The notes beneath the pieces are model-generated. The model had not been told where the DNA came from and did not search any database. It saw nothing but the letters and a program-made list of their open reading frames with translations. A stretch of DNA of 64,000 bases from Cyclobacteriaceae bacterium (GTDB lineage: Bacteria > Bacteroidota > Bacteroidia > Cytophagales > Cyclobacteriaceae): contig JAEUTZ010000016.1 of the NCBI GenBank assembly GCA_016787725.1, forward strand, positions 310,001 through 374,000, written 5' to 3'. A program made the position numbers and the translations under genes. Below are positions 55,252 to 64,000 of the stretch, piece after piece. Each line of letters begins with the position of its first letter. Within the stretch, counting starts at the first letter, position 1.

Positions 55252-56853
55252 TCAGGCAGGCACTTCAAACTTTTCTGCAGAAGCACGCTTCAAATAATCT
55301 TCGTAGTCAAATGGAACATCGCCCCCATCCAGCAGGCAGCCATCCGGTACGGTGGGGTAAATCTCTTCGTAGGTTTTTACCATGTTCATAAATACCCTGC
55401 GATAAACGTGAGTGCGATTGATTTTATCGGGATGATCGATACCCGAAGCAGACAACAACTCCACAAAGCTTTCCACGGTATGTTTGTGATAATTCGCTAC
55501 CCGTGTAGTTTTATCTTCCACCACCAGACCTTTCATGAAGTAGGGATCTTGTGTGGCCACACCGGTAGGGCAGGTGTTCTTATTACACTCCAGCGCCTGA
55601 ATGCAACCCAGGGCCATCATCATGGCGCGCGCACTATTACAGGTGTCTGCACCCAGTGCCATTGCCCGAACGATATGAAATCCTGTAAGAATTTTACCAG
55701 AAGCTATAATTTTCATCTCATTTCGAATGCCAAATCCCCGCAAGGCATTGTCGGCAAACGCGATGGCATCCAATAACGGCATGCCTACAAAGTTGGTAAA
55801 CTCGGGAGGAGCCGCCCCGGTACCTCCCTCTCCACCGTCAATGGTAATGAAGTCCGGATACGTATTTAATTGCACCATGGCCTTGCAGATGGAAAGAAAT
55901 TCGCTCTTACGTCCGATGCAAAGTTTAAACCCAACAGGCTTACCACCGGATAGCTCGCGCAAGCGCTTGATGAATTGAATTAATTCGACAGGAGTACCAA
56001 AGGCGCTGTGAAAAGGTGGCGAGAAAACGGTTGTACCAGGTTCTACCAACCGGATGGCTGCTATCTCAGGAGTATTTTTCTTGCCCGGCAAAATTCCACC
56101 ATGACCGGGTTTGGCACCTTGCGAAAGTTTGATTTCAATCATTTTCACATTGGGCTTGGTGGCATTCTGTTGAAAGGCTTCGTCAGAGAATTTTCCATCC
56201 CTTGTGCGGGCCCCGAAATAACCGGTTCCTATTTGCCAAATAATGTCTCCACCAGGTTGCAAATGATAAGGACTCAATCCACCCTCGCCTGTGTTGTGGG
56301 CAAAGCCTCCAATTTTTGCACCGCCATTCAGGGCCAGAATGGCATTTTTACTTAGCGAACCAAAACTCATCGCACTGATATTAAGGACGCTAATGTCGTA
56401 CGGTTGCTTGCATTCTTTTCCGCCCATTCGCACGCGCGGATTGTGATCCATTTTATGAAAGTCGATGGGAACAATAGAGTGGGTCATCCACTCATAGCCC
56501 TCGGCATAAACATCCAATTGAGTACCAAAAGGAATCGTGTCAACCTGCTTTTTTGCCCGTTGGTAGATTACCGATCGTTCATTCCGGTTGATCGGGGCGC
56601 CATCGGTATCACTTTCAACAAAGTATTGTTGAATTTTTGGTCGCAGGTCCTCAAATACATACCGCAATCGACCCAACACGGGAAAGTTTCTGCGAATGGA
56701 CTGCCGGGTTTGAATCATGTCTACGATACCCATAACAATAATTGGCCCCGCAATTACAAACAAAAGCAGTACGTCAATCCAGAAATAGCTCCAGACAATA
56801 ATTATAAGAGAAGTAAGAAGGGAGCTTACAACGAACAATTGACGTGGTGTCAT
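55252..56853 (-). CDS. FMN-binding glutamate synthase family protein
   Basis: A 533-residue protein. Two membrane segments at the N-terminus (LFVVSSLLTSLIIIVWSYFWIDVLLLFVIAGPIIVMGIV) precede a GltB-like FMN/Fe-S barrel: NISAMSFGSLSKNAILALNGGAKIGGFAHNTGEGGLS, LSQGAKPGHGGILPGKK, FITIDGGEGGTGAAPPEF and ALGCIQALECNKNTCPTGVATQD (cysteines for a 3Fe-4S cluster). It lacks the glutaminase domain of full GltB, so it is not a complete glutamate synthase. The reaction is unknown. It is common as a lone membrane-attached protein in Bacteroidota and proteobacteria. Confidence 0.9.
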   Translation of the reverse strand: MTPRQLFVVSSLLTSLIIIVWSYFWIDVLLLFVIAGPIIVMGIVDMIQTRQSIRRNFPVLGRLRYVFEDLRPKIQQYFVESDTDGAPINRNERSVIYQRAKKQVDTIPFGTQLDVYAEGYEWMTHSIVPIDFHKMDHNPRVRMGGKECKQPYDISVLNISAMSFGSLSKNAILALNGGAKIGGFAHNTGEGGLSPYHLQPGGDIIWQIGTGYFGARTRDGKFSDEAFQQNATKPNVKMIEIKLSQGAKPGHGGILPGKKNTPEIAAIRLVEPGTTVFSPPFHSAFGTPVELIQFIKRLRELSGGKPVGFKLCIGRKSEFLSICKAMVQLNTYPDFITIDGGEGGTGAAPPEFTNFVGMPLLDAIAFADNALRGFGIRNEMKIIASGKILTGFHIVRAMALGADTCNSARAMMMALGCIQALECNKNTCPTGVATQDPYFMKGLVVEDKTTRVANYHKHTVESFVELLSASGIDHPDKINRTHVYRRVFMNMVKTYEEIYPTVPDGCLLDGGDVPFDYEDYLKRASAEKFEVPA

Positions 56854-56924
56854 GACGGGTTGGGTTAGATTGGTCGGATAAATTAGTGATTTTCGAAGGA
56901 TGTATCAAACCCTGAATCTGGAGT

Positions 56925-57428
56925 TCAAGCCACTTTCATCTGCACAATCCCCCTGCTCCGGTGAATCTTTACATCAAAGTGTTTCAGGATGAAATGGTTC
57001 ATTCGATTTTCGGCAAGTTCGGCATGCCGGTTGTCGGGAAGAAAAACGGTAAGGTCCAGAACGGCCTGAATGAAAAGTTCATGCTTACAGAAGTCGGTGG
57101 TCCAGGCCAGAAATGCAGCCTTCCACTCTTCCTTGTAGATTTCCTGATGGTCGCGACCATCCCAACAGAAGGTGAGTTGGTTTTCACCATACTTGTACCG
57201 GTATACACCGGCCAGGTTTTGATAGAAGTTGTAAAGCGGCTTTAAAGTTCTTGAATGGTGGTTTTTTAATCGCAGACTAAACTCGTCTTCGAGCCCCAGT
57301 GGGTTGTGAATGCACTGATAAACCTCTTTTACTTGTTCAACCAGCCGGGTGAGGAGTATATCCTGAAGAGAAAGTTGAGCTTCTTCAAGTAAGTAGTTTT
57401 TGTCTAGCGGAAAAAATTTTCGGATCAC
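56925..57428 (-). CDS. Hypothetical protein
   Basis: A 167-residue soluble protein of no family I recognise. It begins MIRKFFPLDKNYLLEEAQLSLQDILL; the middle has EDEFSLRLKNHHSRTLKPLYNFYQNLAGVYRYKYGENQLTFCWDGRDHQEIYKEEWKAAFLAWTTDF, and the C-terminus has NRHAELAENRMNHFILKHFDVKIH. There is no signal peptide or membrane segment. The reading frame is clean with normal-looking composition, so I think it is real. It is on the same strand as queG upstream and the glutamate-synthase-like gene downstream, but the gaps (60-70 bases) leave operon membership open. Confidence 0.72.
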   Translation of the reverse strand: MIRKFFPLDKNYLLEEAQLSLQDILLTRLVEQVKEVYQCIHNPLGLEDEFSLRLKNHHSRTLKPLYNFYQNLAGVYRYKYGENQLTFCWDGRDHQEIYKEEWKAAFLAWTTDFCKHELFIQAVLDLTVFLPDNRHAELAENRMNHFILKHFDVKIHRSRGIVQMKVA

Positions 57429-57488
57429 GCTGGGACAGAGGGTTTTGCAAAGGTATAAATAAATTCAATCCGGTGGGAGGTTCGATCA

Positions 57489-58454
57489 TTATTCCGTACG
57501 CGCGGATGGTGCGGCATTGTTGTCTGGCTTAAGGAATCTGATATTGCGTTTCAAGCCTTCGTACCGGGTACGCTTCACGGCTGAGTTTTTAAAGATCGTC
57601 TCAAAGACTTCTTCCGTGATTTCAGTCCATTCCTGCCGGGTAAGACTTTCCAGCTGGGGGTGTGGATTGAACCGGGGTTCATGATGAGGTTTCGAGAAAC
57701 TATTCCAGGGGCACACATCCTGGCAGATATCGCACCCGAAAATCCAATTTTCAAATTTTCCTTTTACTTCCTGGGGAATTTCCCCTTTTAATTCAATGGT
57801 AAAGTAGGAGATGCATTTACTTCCATCTACTACGTAAGGCTCGGGTATGGCTTCGGTGGGGCAGGCATCCATACAGGCAGTGCAGGTGCCACAATAGTCT
57901 TTTACGGGGCCATCATACTCCAACTCCAGGTCAACAATCAATTCAGCCAGAAAGAAAAAACTACCCATGTTTTTATTAAGCAACAAACTGTTTTTACCAA
58001 TCCAACCAAGCCCCGCTTTTTTAGCCCAGGCCCGTTCATGCACCGGGGCTGAATCAACAAAGGCACGGCCCGACACCGAACCAATTGTCTCCTGAATTTT
58101 ATCGAGAAAGGTTTTCAGTTTTTCTTTGATAACGAGGTGGTAGTCTTCCCCGTAAGCATATTTGGCAACCTTAAACTGATCGGTATCCTTCTGTCCCAAA
58201 TCTTTTTCAGGATAGTAATTGTAAATAAGACTGATCACCGATTTAGCTCCGGGCACCAGCAGCGCAGGATCCAATCGTTTATCAAAATGCTTTTCCAGGT
58301 AACTCATTTTTCCCTGGTAGTTGCGTTTAAGCCAGGCTTCCAAACGGGGTGCCTCTTCGGCTAAAAACTCGGCCTTTGCAATGCCACAATAACTGAAGCC
58401 GAGCTCAGTGGCAATGGATTTTATGAAATGTGTTGCTGATGGAATGCTTTTCAT
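57489..58454 (-). CDS. queG: Epoxyqueuosine reductase
   Basis: A 321-residue cobalamin and iron-sulfur enzyme that reduces epoxyqueuosine to queuosine in the tRNA wobble position. [12 protein letters not shown] and the N-terminal cobalamin-binding domain precede two 4Fe-4S motifs, [16 protein letters not shown] (around 190) and [11 protein letters not shown] (around 245). [20 protein letters not shown] is typical of QueG. It is about 40 bases downstream of ruvB on the same strand. Confidence 0.95.
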   Translation of the reverse strand: MKSIPSATHFIKSIATELGFSYCGIAKAEFLAEEAPRLEAWLKRNYQGKMSYLEKHFDKRLDPALLVPGAKSVISLIYNYYPEKDLGQKDTDQFKVAKYAYGEDYHLVIKEKLKTFLDKIQETIGSVSGRAFVDSAPVHERAWAKKAGLGWIGKNSLLLNKNMGSFFFLAELIVDLELEYDGPVKDYCGTCTACMDACPTEAIPEPYVVDGSKCISYFTIELKGEIPQEVKGKFENWIFGCDICQDVCPWNSFSKPHHEPRFNPHPQLESLTRQEWTEITEEVFETIFKNSAVKRTRYEGLKRNIRFLKPDNNAAPSARTE

Positions 58455-58491
58455 ACTCCTGGGTATCGAGCCAGCGCTTCATCAGACCCGG

Positions 58492-59523
58492 TTAATCAAA
58501 CAACCCTGGCCCACGGGAGGATGGCGGTGCAATTTTTAAATGCTTGTAAGCACTTTCGGTAGCTTCTCTTCCCCGCGATGTCCGCTTGATATATCCTTCC
58601 TGTATTAAAAAGGGTTCATAAACTTCTTCAATGGTTTCGGCTTCTTCCCCCACGGCTGTGGCAATGGTGGTAAGGCCTACCGGACCGCCCTTGAATTTTT
58701 CAATAATGGTGGAGAGAATGCGGTTATCCATATCGTCCAACCCGTTCTCATCAACATCCAGGGCTTTCAACGCCATTTGCGCAATCGCCTTGTTGATGGT
58801 GCCATCCCCTTTTATCTGGGCAAAGTCGCGGGTGCGTCTTAACAAATTATTGGCCACCCGGGGTGTGCCTCTGCTTCTCCGGGCGATTTCATAGGCGGCA
58901 TCATCAACAATAGGGGTTTTTAGAATTTCAGCCGATCGTTTCACTATTTTGGTTAACAAGTGAGAATCGTAATACTCCAACCGGGCATTGATGGCGAATC
59001 GCGCCCGCAACGGTGCGGTTAACAAACCGGCCCGGGTAGTGGCTCCTATTAAAGTAAAAGGGTTCAGACTGATTTGAACCGAGCGGGCATTGGGTCCCGA
59101 ATCCAGCATGATATCGATCCGGTAGTCTTCCATGGCTGAGTATAAATACTCCTCCACGATGGGATTGAGGCGGTGGATTTCGTCAATAAACAACACATCG
59201 TTAGGTTCGAGATTGGTGAGCAGCCCCGCCAGGTCGCTGGGTTTGTCGAGTACCGGGCCACTTGTAATCTTGATGTTGGATCCTAATTCATGGGCAATGA
59301 TGAATGACAAGGTTGTTTTACCCAACCCGGGTGGGCCATGCAGGAGCACATGGTCAAGGGATTCTTCTCGTTGCTTGGCTGCCTGCACAAACACCTTAAT
59401 ATTATCCACTACCTTTTGCTGCCCGGTAAAATCACTGAACGACAACGGCCGCAGAGCCTTCTCAATTTCTTTTTCGGTAGCACTCAATCCTTCCGGATCG
59501 CCTTTTAAATAGTCTTCGCGCAT
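58492..59523 (-). CDS. ruvB: Holliday junction branch migration helicase RuvB
   Basis: A 343-residue AAA+ motor that drives Holliday junction migration with RuvA. Walker [18 protein letters not shown], Walker [25 protein letters not shown], sensor region [21 protein letters not shown] and the arginine finger region [17 protein letters not shown] are complete. The C-terminal winged helix ([27 protein letters not shown]) is present. I start at [14 protein letters not shown] (59523); the frame is open 9 residues further. Confidence 0.96.
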   Translation of the reverse strand: MREDYLKGDPEGLSATEKEIEKALRPLSFSDFTGQQKVVDNIKVFVQAAKQREESLDHVLLHGPPGLGKTTLSFIIAHELGSNIKITSGPVLDKPSDLAGLLTNLEPNDVLFIDEIHRLNPIVEEYLYSAMEDYRIDIMLDSGPNARSVQISLNPFTLIGATTRAGLLTAPLRARFAINARLEYYDSHLLTKIVKRSAEILKTPIVDDAAYEIARRSRGTPRVANNLLRRTRDFAQIKGDGTINKAIAQMALKALDVDENGLDDMDNRILSTIIEKFKGGPVGLTTIATAVGEEAETIEEVYEPFLIQEGYIKRTSRGREATESAYKHLKIAPPSSRGPGLFD

Positions 59524-59614
59524 GGCTGTTTCAATTCGAAAGTTAAGCAAATAAACCGCTCAAACGTTTAGGGTCTGGTGAAGGCTTATAACTTGCGTGG
59601 CAATTCTACCAGAT

Positions 59615-60643
59615 ATGAATAATCGTTGGAAAAATGCCATTTACTCGGTGCTCTTGTTGGCAGCCATGTGGGCGGTATGGAAATGGCGGCAAGCCCATGC
59701 ACCGCAGGAACCCATAAAAGTGGAGGGTGAAACGATGGCCACCACGTATCATATTACTTATTTTGATCCTCAAAGCCGCAACTTTAAAAAGGCAATAGAC
59801 TCGTTGCTGGTGTTGGTAAACCAGTCCATTAACAACTACAATCCGAACTCTGAGATTTCGGTTTTTAATAAGTCGGAGGGATTCCGGTTTCAGCTTCCTT
59901 ACCTGTTGCCTCCGTTGCAAGTAGCGCAAAAGGTATTTTCAGAATCCCAGGGAGCGTTTGATCCTACCGTAATGCCCCTGGTTAATTTGTGGGGGTTTGG
60001 GTATCAGAAAGTGGATCGGCCAGATAGTTCCAAGATTGATTCAATTCGTGCCATTATCGGGTTTGAAAAAATTCAGTTTAATCAGGATAGCGTTTGGAAG
60101 TTAGACCCGCGCTCGCAACTGGACTTTGGAGGCATTGGCCAGGGATATGGGGCAGATGTGATTACTGATTTTTTAAAGTCGAAGGGAATTAAAAACATGC
60201 TGGTGGAGTTAGGGGGGGAAGGTATGGCTTGCGGCATCAATCTGAAAACTGGAAAACCCTGGGAACTCGGGATACTCGATCCTAACTCAACAGAAGAGAA
60301 TCAATTTTTCAAAGCCTATGTAACCCTGTCAGACCAATCCTTTACCACGTCTGGAAATTATTTCAATTACAAAATAATAGGCGATCAAAAATATTCTCAT
60401 ACCATTGACCCGGAGTCAGGGTATCCGGTAACCCGATCCATTTTAAGCGCTTCGGTGTTTACCAAAGACTGTACGACAGCCGATGCCTGGGGCACAGCGT
60501 TGATGGTCATGGGCCATGAACGGGCCATTGCCTTGCTTGGAAAACATCCCGAGCTCGATGTTTTCCTGATCTATACAACCCCGGATGGGATTGCTACCTT
60601 TGCCACTGAAAAAATAAGCAGGCAGATATCCATTAATCCTTAA
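59615..60643 (+). CDS. apbE: FAD:protein FMN transferase (ApbE)
   Basis: A 342-residue periplasmic enzyme that attaches FMN to Thr or Ser of flavoproteins such as the Na+-NQR subunits. An N-terminal membrane helix (AIYSVLLLAAMWAVW) is followed by MATTYHITYF, the FAD-binding DFGGIGQGYGADVITDFLKSKGIKNMLVELGGEG and SHTIDPESGYPVTRS. Start ATG 59615 gives a compact N-terminus; a GTG at 59597 is possible. The target flavoprotein is not encoded nearby. Confidence 0.93.
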   Translation: MNNRWKNAIYSVLLLAAMWAVWKWRQAHAPQEPIKVEGETMATTYHITYFDPQSRNFKKAIDSLLVLVNQSINNYNPNSEISVFNKSEGFRFQLPYLLPPLQVAQKVFSESQGAFDPTVMPLVNLWGFGYQKVDRPDSSKIDSIRAIIGFEKIQFNQDSVWKLDPRSQLDFGGIGQGYGADVITDFLKSKGIKNMLVELGGEGMACGINLKTGKPWELGILDPNSTEENQFFKAYVTLSDQSFTTSGNYFNYKIIGDQKYSHTIDPESGYPVTRSILSASVFTKDCTTADAWGTALMVMGHERAIALLGKHPELDVFLIYTTPDGIATFATEKISRQISINP

Positions 60644-60665
60644 AAGGTTTATTGTCTTCAGACTT

Positions 60666-61427
60666 ATGACATTAAAATTACTCGTTCTCTTTTTGACTCC
60701 CCTGTTAGCTGGATTAGTGGTGTACCTGGTTCCTTCTGCCAAGGGAAACAACTTTAAGTTATTGTTGGTCTTTGCCGGTTCGTATCTGTTCGCCATTACG
60801 GTTACACACATTTTGCCTGAGTTATACCGGCAACACCTGGAGGTTGAATTGATTGGTTTGTTTGTATTAGCAGGATTCTTTTTACAACAACTGCTGGAGT
60901 ATTTCACTTCAGGCGTAGAACATGGACATATCCACACACACGATCATGAGCATCACCATGGTCACAACCACACCCATCACACGGTTTCAGCGTTGGTTTT
61001 ACTCTCCGCACTCTGCGTACATGCCTTTCTGGAAGGAAGTATGCTGGCCCAACCCGCCACAGAAGGATTTGGATATGACGTTAATGCGGTCTTGCTGGGC
61101 ATTGCCTTACACCGTGCCCCGGCAGCGTTTGCATTAATGACCGTGTTGGCAAGCCAACTTCACTCCAGGAAAAGGGCATTGCCGCACCTGATTGTCTTTT
61201 CATTAGCAGCCCCTATCGGATTGATTTTAAGTTCGTACTTTGTAGAGCGCCAGGTGTTAACCGATACTGGGCTAATCTATTTGTATGCATTGGTGAGCGG
61301 AAACTTCCTCCACATTTCAACGACCATTGTTTTTGAAAGCAGTCCTGAGCATCGCTTTAATGCAAAAAAACTTGCGGTGGCGGTGGTTGGGGCTTTGTTG
61401 GCAGTGGCCGTGGAATATGTGATTTAA
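60666..61427 (+). CDS. ZIP family metal transporter
   Basis: A 253-residue protein with several membrane segments. A very His-rich cytoplasmic loop (EHGHIHTHDHEHHHGHNHTHHT, residues of about 85-106) separates the first three from the rest. LSALCVHAFLEGSMLA and LGIALHRAPAAFALMTVL contain the metal-site His and Glu residues of ZIP transmembrane segments 4 and 5. It likely imports Zn or Fe. It lies 22 bases after apbE, perhaps in the same transcript. No Zur or Fur box was identified. Confidence 0.9.
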   Translation: MTLKLLVLFLTPLLAGLVVYLVPSAKGNNFKLLLVFAGSYLFAITVTHILPELYRQHLEVELIGLFVLAGFFLQQLLEYFTSGVEHGHIHTHDHEHHHGHNHTHHTVSALVLLSALCVHAFLEGSMLAQPATEGFGYDVNAVLLGIALHRAPAAFALMTVLASQLHSRKRALPHLIVFSLAAPIGLILSSYFVERQVLTDTGLIYLYALVSGNFLHISTTIVFESSPEHRFNAKKLAVAVVGALLAVAVEYVI

Positions 61428-61508
61428 CCGTTTGGCCGCTTCGGCTTTTGAAATCTGCCCGAAGAAATCGATTTTAGAGGAGTATAATTGTACTAACAAT
61501 CTACCTCC

Positions 61509-63401
61509 ATGAAACGCATTACCAGTCCTTCCGAATATCAGCAGGTTTATCAGGAGAGTGTCCAGCAGCCTGAAAAATTTTGGGCGGATGTTGCCTCCGA
61601 TTTTGTATGGCGGAAAAAGTGGGATAAAGTGTTGGAGTGGGACTTCCACAAACCTGAAGTGAAATGGTTCATCGGAGGAAAAATGAACATTACAGAAAAT
61701 TGCATTGACCGACACCTCCCGGTGCGTGCAAATCAAACGGCACTTATCTGGGAACCGAATGATCCGCAAGAAGAGTACCGGTCTATCACTTATCAGGAAT
61801 TGTATGACCAGGTTTGCCGGGTGGCCAACATGCTTAAGAATCACGGTGTAAAAAAAGGGGATCGGGTTTGTATTTATATGCCCATGATTCCGGAAGTAGC
61901 CTTCGCCATGTTGGGCTGTGCGAGGATTGGTGCTGTGCATTCCGTGGTCTTCGCTGGATTTTCATCAGGCTCTCTGGTGGATCGCATTAATGATGCGGGC
62001 TGTAAGTTGGTGTTGACTTCGGATGGTTCGTTCCGAGGGGATAAGAAAATTGATTTAAAATCCATTATTGATGAAGCGTTGCTGAAGTGTCCTTCCGTTG
62101 AAAAAACGATTGTGTATAAGCGGAGTGGAAGTTCGGTGAAAATGAAGAGTGGTCGGGATTTCTGGTGGCACGATGAAATCAAAAAGGCGACCAGCACCTG
62201 TGAACCTGAAGTGATGGATTCGGAAGATTTGCTCTTCATCCTTTATACGTCAGGCTCCACCGGTAAGCCCAAGGGCATGGTGCATACGTGCGGTGGCTAT
62301 ATGGTGTATACGTCCTATACGTTTCAAACTGCATTCCAATACCAACCCGGCCAAATCTACTGGTGTACGGCCGATGTAGGTTGGATTACCGGTCACTCCT
62401 ATATCCTGTATGGCCCCTTGGCTTCTGGAGCCACTTCGTTAATGTTCGAAGGAATCCCTTCCTGGCCCGACATGGGTCGATTCTGGCACGTAGCAGAAAA
62501 ACATCGGGTCAATATTTTTTATACAGCCCCGACCGCCATTCGCTCGCTGGAAAAAGCCCCGCTTAGTTTTATCCATCAGTATGATTTGCATACAATTAAA
62601 GTGCTGGGCACCGTGGGTGAACCGATTAATGAAGAAGCCTGGCATTGGTATCAGGAACACATTGGTCGCAATCAATGTCCGGTTATTGATACCTGGTGGC
62701 AAACTGAAACCGGTGGATTTATGATTTCACCCATTGCCCATGTAACGAAGCTAAAACCAGCTTATGCAACCTTGCCCTTGCCGGGGGTTCAACCTGCGGT
62801 GATGGATGAGAACGGAAAAGAACTCACTGAAAATGGTGTGGAGGGAAGATTAACCCTTAAGTTCCCCTGGCCTGCCATGGCCCGCACCATCTATGGCGAT
62901 CATCAACGATTTAAGGACACCTATTTCTCAACCTTTCCGGGAAAGTATTTTACAGGTGATGGGTGCAAGCGGGATGAAGAAGGGTATTACCGCATTACCG
63001 GCCGGGTTGATGATATCATCATTGTTTCTGGTCATAACATGGGTACAGCCGAAGTAGAAAGCGCCATTGACGAGCATTCTGCCGTGTGCGAGTCGGCTGT
63101 GGTAGGTTACCCGCATGATATCAAAGGCCAGGGCATTTATGCCTACGTAATCTGCTACGATAAACCACACGAGGAGGACAAGCTGCGTTCGGAAATCCGC
63201 GACCTTGTTTCTAAAATCATCGGCCCGATTGCCAAGCCTGACAAAATTCAATTTGTGAGTGGATTACCCAAGACCCGCTCGGGAAAAATTATGCGAAGAA
63301 TTTTACGAAAAGTGGCGGAGGGGGAAACTTCCAATTTAGGCGATACTTCTACGCTTTTGGATCCGGCCATTGTGGATGAAATTAAATCGGGGGCACTATA
63401 A
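61509..63401 (+). CDS. acs: Acetyl-CoA synthetase
   Basis: A 630-residue AMP-forming ligase of acetate activation. The P-loop ILYTSGSTGKPKGMVHTCGGY, VGWITGHSYILYGPLASGATSLMFEG, DTWWQTETGGFMISP and the hinge region RITGRVDDIIIVSGHNMGTAEVESAI are conserved. PKTRSGKIMRRILRKVAEGE carries the catalytic lysine that is acetylation-controlled in other bacteria. It is a single gene with an 81-base AT-rich upstream region. Confidence 0.96.
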   Translation: MKRITSPSEYQQVYQESVQQPEKFWADVASDFVWRKKWDKVLEWDFHKPEVKWFIGGKMNITENCIDRHLPVRANQTALIWEPNDPQEEYRSITYQELYDQVCRVANMLKNHGVKKGDRVCIYMPMIPEVAFAMLGCARIGAVHSVVFAGFSSGSLVDRINDAGCKLVLTSDGSFRGDKKIDLKSIIDEALLKCPSVEKTIVYKRSGSSVKMKSGRDFWWHDEIKKATSTCEPEVMDSEDLLFILYTSGSTGKPKGMVHTCGGYMVYTSYTFQTAFQYQPGQIYWCTADVGWITGHSYILYGPLASGATSLMFEGIPSWPDMGRFWHVAEKHRVNIFYTAPTAIRSLEKAPLSFIHQYDLHTIKVLGTVGEPINEEAWHWYQEHIGRNQCPVIDTWWQTETGGFMISPIAHVTKLKPAYATLPLPGVQPAVMDENGKELTENGVEGRLTLKFPWPAMARTIYGDHQRFKDTYFSTFPGKYFTGDGCKRDEEGYYRITGRVDDIIIVSGHNMGTAEVESAIDEHSAVCESAVVGYPHDIKGQGIYAYVICYDKPHEEDKLRSEIRDLVSKIIGPIAKPDKIQFVSGLPKTRSGKIMRRILRKVAEGETSNLGDTSTLLDPAIVDEIKSGAL

Positions 63402-63442
63402 GTCGTAATTAGTAAGTACTTTTATTGTAATAAACTAGAGTT

Positions 63443-63796
63443 ATGGCAATGGATATCAGCGGCACGGTAGTGGCCTTGTTACCTCAACAAACCGGGCAAG
63501 GAAAGAATGGCGTTTGGAAGAAACAGGAATTTATACTCGAAACCCCCGGCCAATTTCCCAAAAAAGTTTGTCTTTCTCTTTGGGGAGAAAAAGTGGATGA
63601 GAACCGGTTAACCATTGGTGAAAAAATAACCGCTTCCGTCAATATTGAAAGCAGGGAGTATAATGGACGCTGGTACACAGATGTACGCGCCTGGAAAATT
63701 TCGCGACAATCAGCCAGTGGAAATGCGGAAACTCCACCGCCTGCAGGTGACTCATTTGTGCCGGAGAGCAATGCCAGTGATGACCTTCCTTTTTAA
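63443..63796 (+). CDS. DUF3127 protein with SSB-like acidic tip
   Basis: A 117-residue small protein. MDISGTVVALLPQQTGQGKNGVWKKQEFILETPGQFPKKVCLSLWGEKVDENRLTIGEKITASVNIESREYNGRWYTDVRAWKI matches the DUF3127 family. It is predicted to be an OB-fold-like beta barrel, as in single-stranded DNA-binding proteins. A low-complexity linker (NAETPPPAGDSFVPESNA) leads to the ending SDDLPF, which is nearly the SSB C-terminal tip DDDIPF. A role in binding single-stranded DNA and recruiting SSB partners is inferred, not known. Confidence 0.87.
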   Translation: MAMDISGTVVALLPQQTGQGKNGVWKKQEFILETPGQFPKKVCLSLWGEKVDENRLTIGEKITASVNIESREYNGRWYTDVRAWKISRQSASGNAETPPPAGDSFVPESNASDDLPF

Positions 63797-63848
63797 CAGG
63801 GTTAAGCATCTGGCTGAACCTTAGGTTCGAAAATTAATTGGTTGCACG

Positions 63849-64000
63849 GTGGGGATTTTGAAGAAATACCGATATCTGCTTTTGATGTTCGGAATTCTGC
63901 TGGCGCTCTACATCTTCTCGTTGCCCAAACGTCTCTTTCATGATCCCTTTTCAACGGTCTTGGAAGATCGTTCTGGAAAATTGTTAGGCGCAGCCATAGC
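63849..64000 (+). CDS. pbpC: Penicillin-binding protein 1C (start only, cut by window end)
   Basis: The frame from 63849 runs to the window end without a stop. It reads a membrane anchor (KKYRYLLLMFGILLALYIFSLPKRLF) then HDPFSTVLEDRSGKLLGAAIA, which is the diagnostic start of PBP1C (bifunctional glycosyltransferase/transpeptidase). The start is GTG 63849 or TTG 63858; no ATG is available. In many bacteria pbpC neighbours the alpha-2-macroglobulin gene; here the two are separated by about 9.7 kb. Function beyond the first 50 residues cannot be judged from this window. Confidence 0.8.
   Translation, partial: MGILKKYRYLLLMFGILLALYIFSLPKRLFHDPFSTVLEDRSGKLLGAAI

Noticed and set aside
55252-56853. 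Annotation as glutamate synthase large subunit (GltB)
   Set aside because: The glutaminase domain and the C-terminal beta-helix are absent and there are N-terminal membrane segments, so only the family-level name is justified.

Overview
The window comes from a member of the Bacteroidota, most likely a Cytophagales-type lineage. The evidence is a type IX secretion C-terminal sorting domain, promoters of the TTTG-N19-TAnnTTTG type, a DAHP synthase-chorismate mutase fusion, and the small Bacteroidota-typical families DUF3467, DUF3127 and DUF2490. Shine-Dalgarno sequences are weak and several genes start with GTG or TTG. No phage, insertion sequence, CRISPR array or rRNA operon was seen.

Region 1 (1-12221) is an AT-rich surface-glycan cluster on the + strand. 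It holds an ABC export pair (permease cut by the window edge, plus a Wzt-like ATPase), a TylF-like methyltransferase, three further methyltransferases or methyltransferase-like proteins, two GT2 and three GT4 glycosyltransferases, and an AsnB-type amidotransferase. Many genes overlap by 4-14 bases. The cluster ends at a 1184-residue secreted PKD-repeat protein (12252-15806), inside which base composition shifts sharply upward in G+C.

Region 2 (15893-23020) is housekeeping: Lrp/AsnC regulator, phosphoribosyltransferase, panB and icd on +; ribH, a membrane-anchored TPR protein and pdhA on -; then recF and a DUF721 gene on +. On the minus strand, promoters and terminators at the pdhA/TPR/ribH junctions are packed into each other.

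Region 3 (23068-40456) is the translation/transcription superoperon: tRNA-Tyr, tRNA-Gly, tRNA-Thr, a structured leader, tuf, tRNA-Trp, secE, nusG, rplK, rplA, rplJ, rplL, rpoB, rpoC, a DUF3467 gene, then rpsL, rpsG, fusA and rpsJ. A terminator follows rpsJ, so the S10 operon does not continue here. The tRNA-Tyr, tRNA-Trp and rpsL promoters share an extended motif that reaches into the start of the transcript.

Region 4 (40618-47679) has a DUF2490/TauE pair, a SET-domain protein, a lipoprotein, and an aromatic amino acid operon: prephenate dehydratase, aminotransferase, prephenate dehydrogenase and DAHP synthase-chorismate mutase. Upstream of that operon is what looks like a complete ribosome-mediated attenuator. 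It consists of a 25-codon leader ORF with eight consecutive Phe/Tyr codons, a perfect 12-bp intrinsic terminator, and a competing pairing segment between them. This is the most interesting signal in the window.

Region 5 (47734-64000) contains an M15 peptidase, a giant alpha-2-macroglobulin, an ArsC/Spx-like protein, an orphan protein that resembles only the second nucleotide-binding domain of SecA, an FMN glutamate-synthase-family protein, queG, ruvB, apbE, a ZIP transporter, acetyl-CoA synthetase, a DUF3127 protein with an SSB-like acidic tip, and the start of pbpC.
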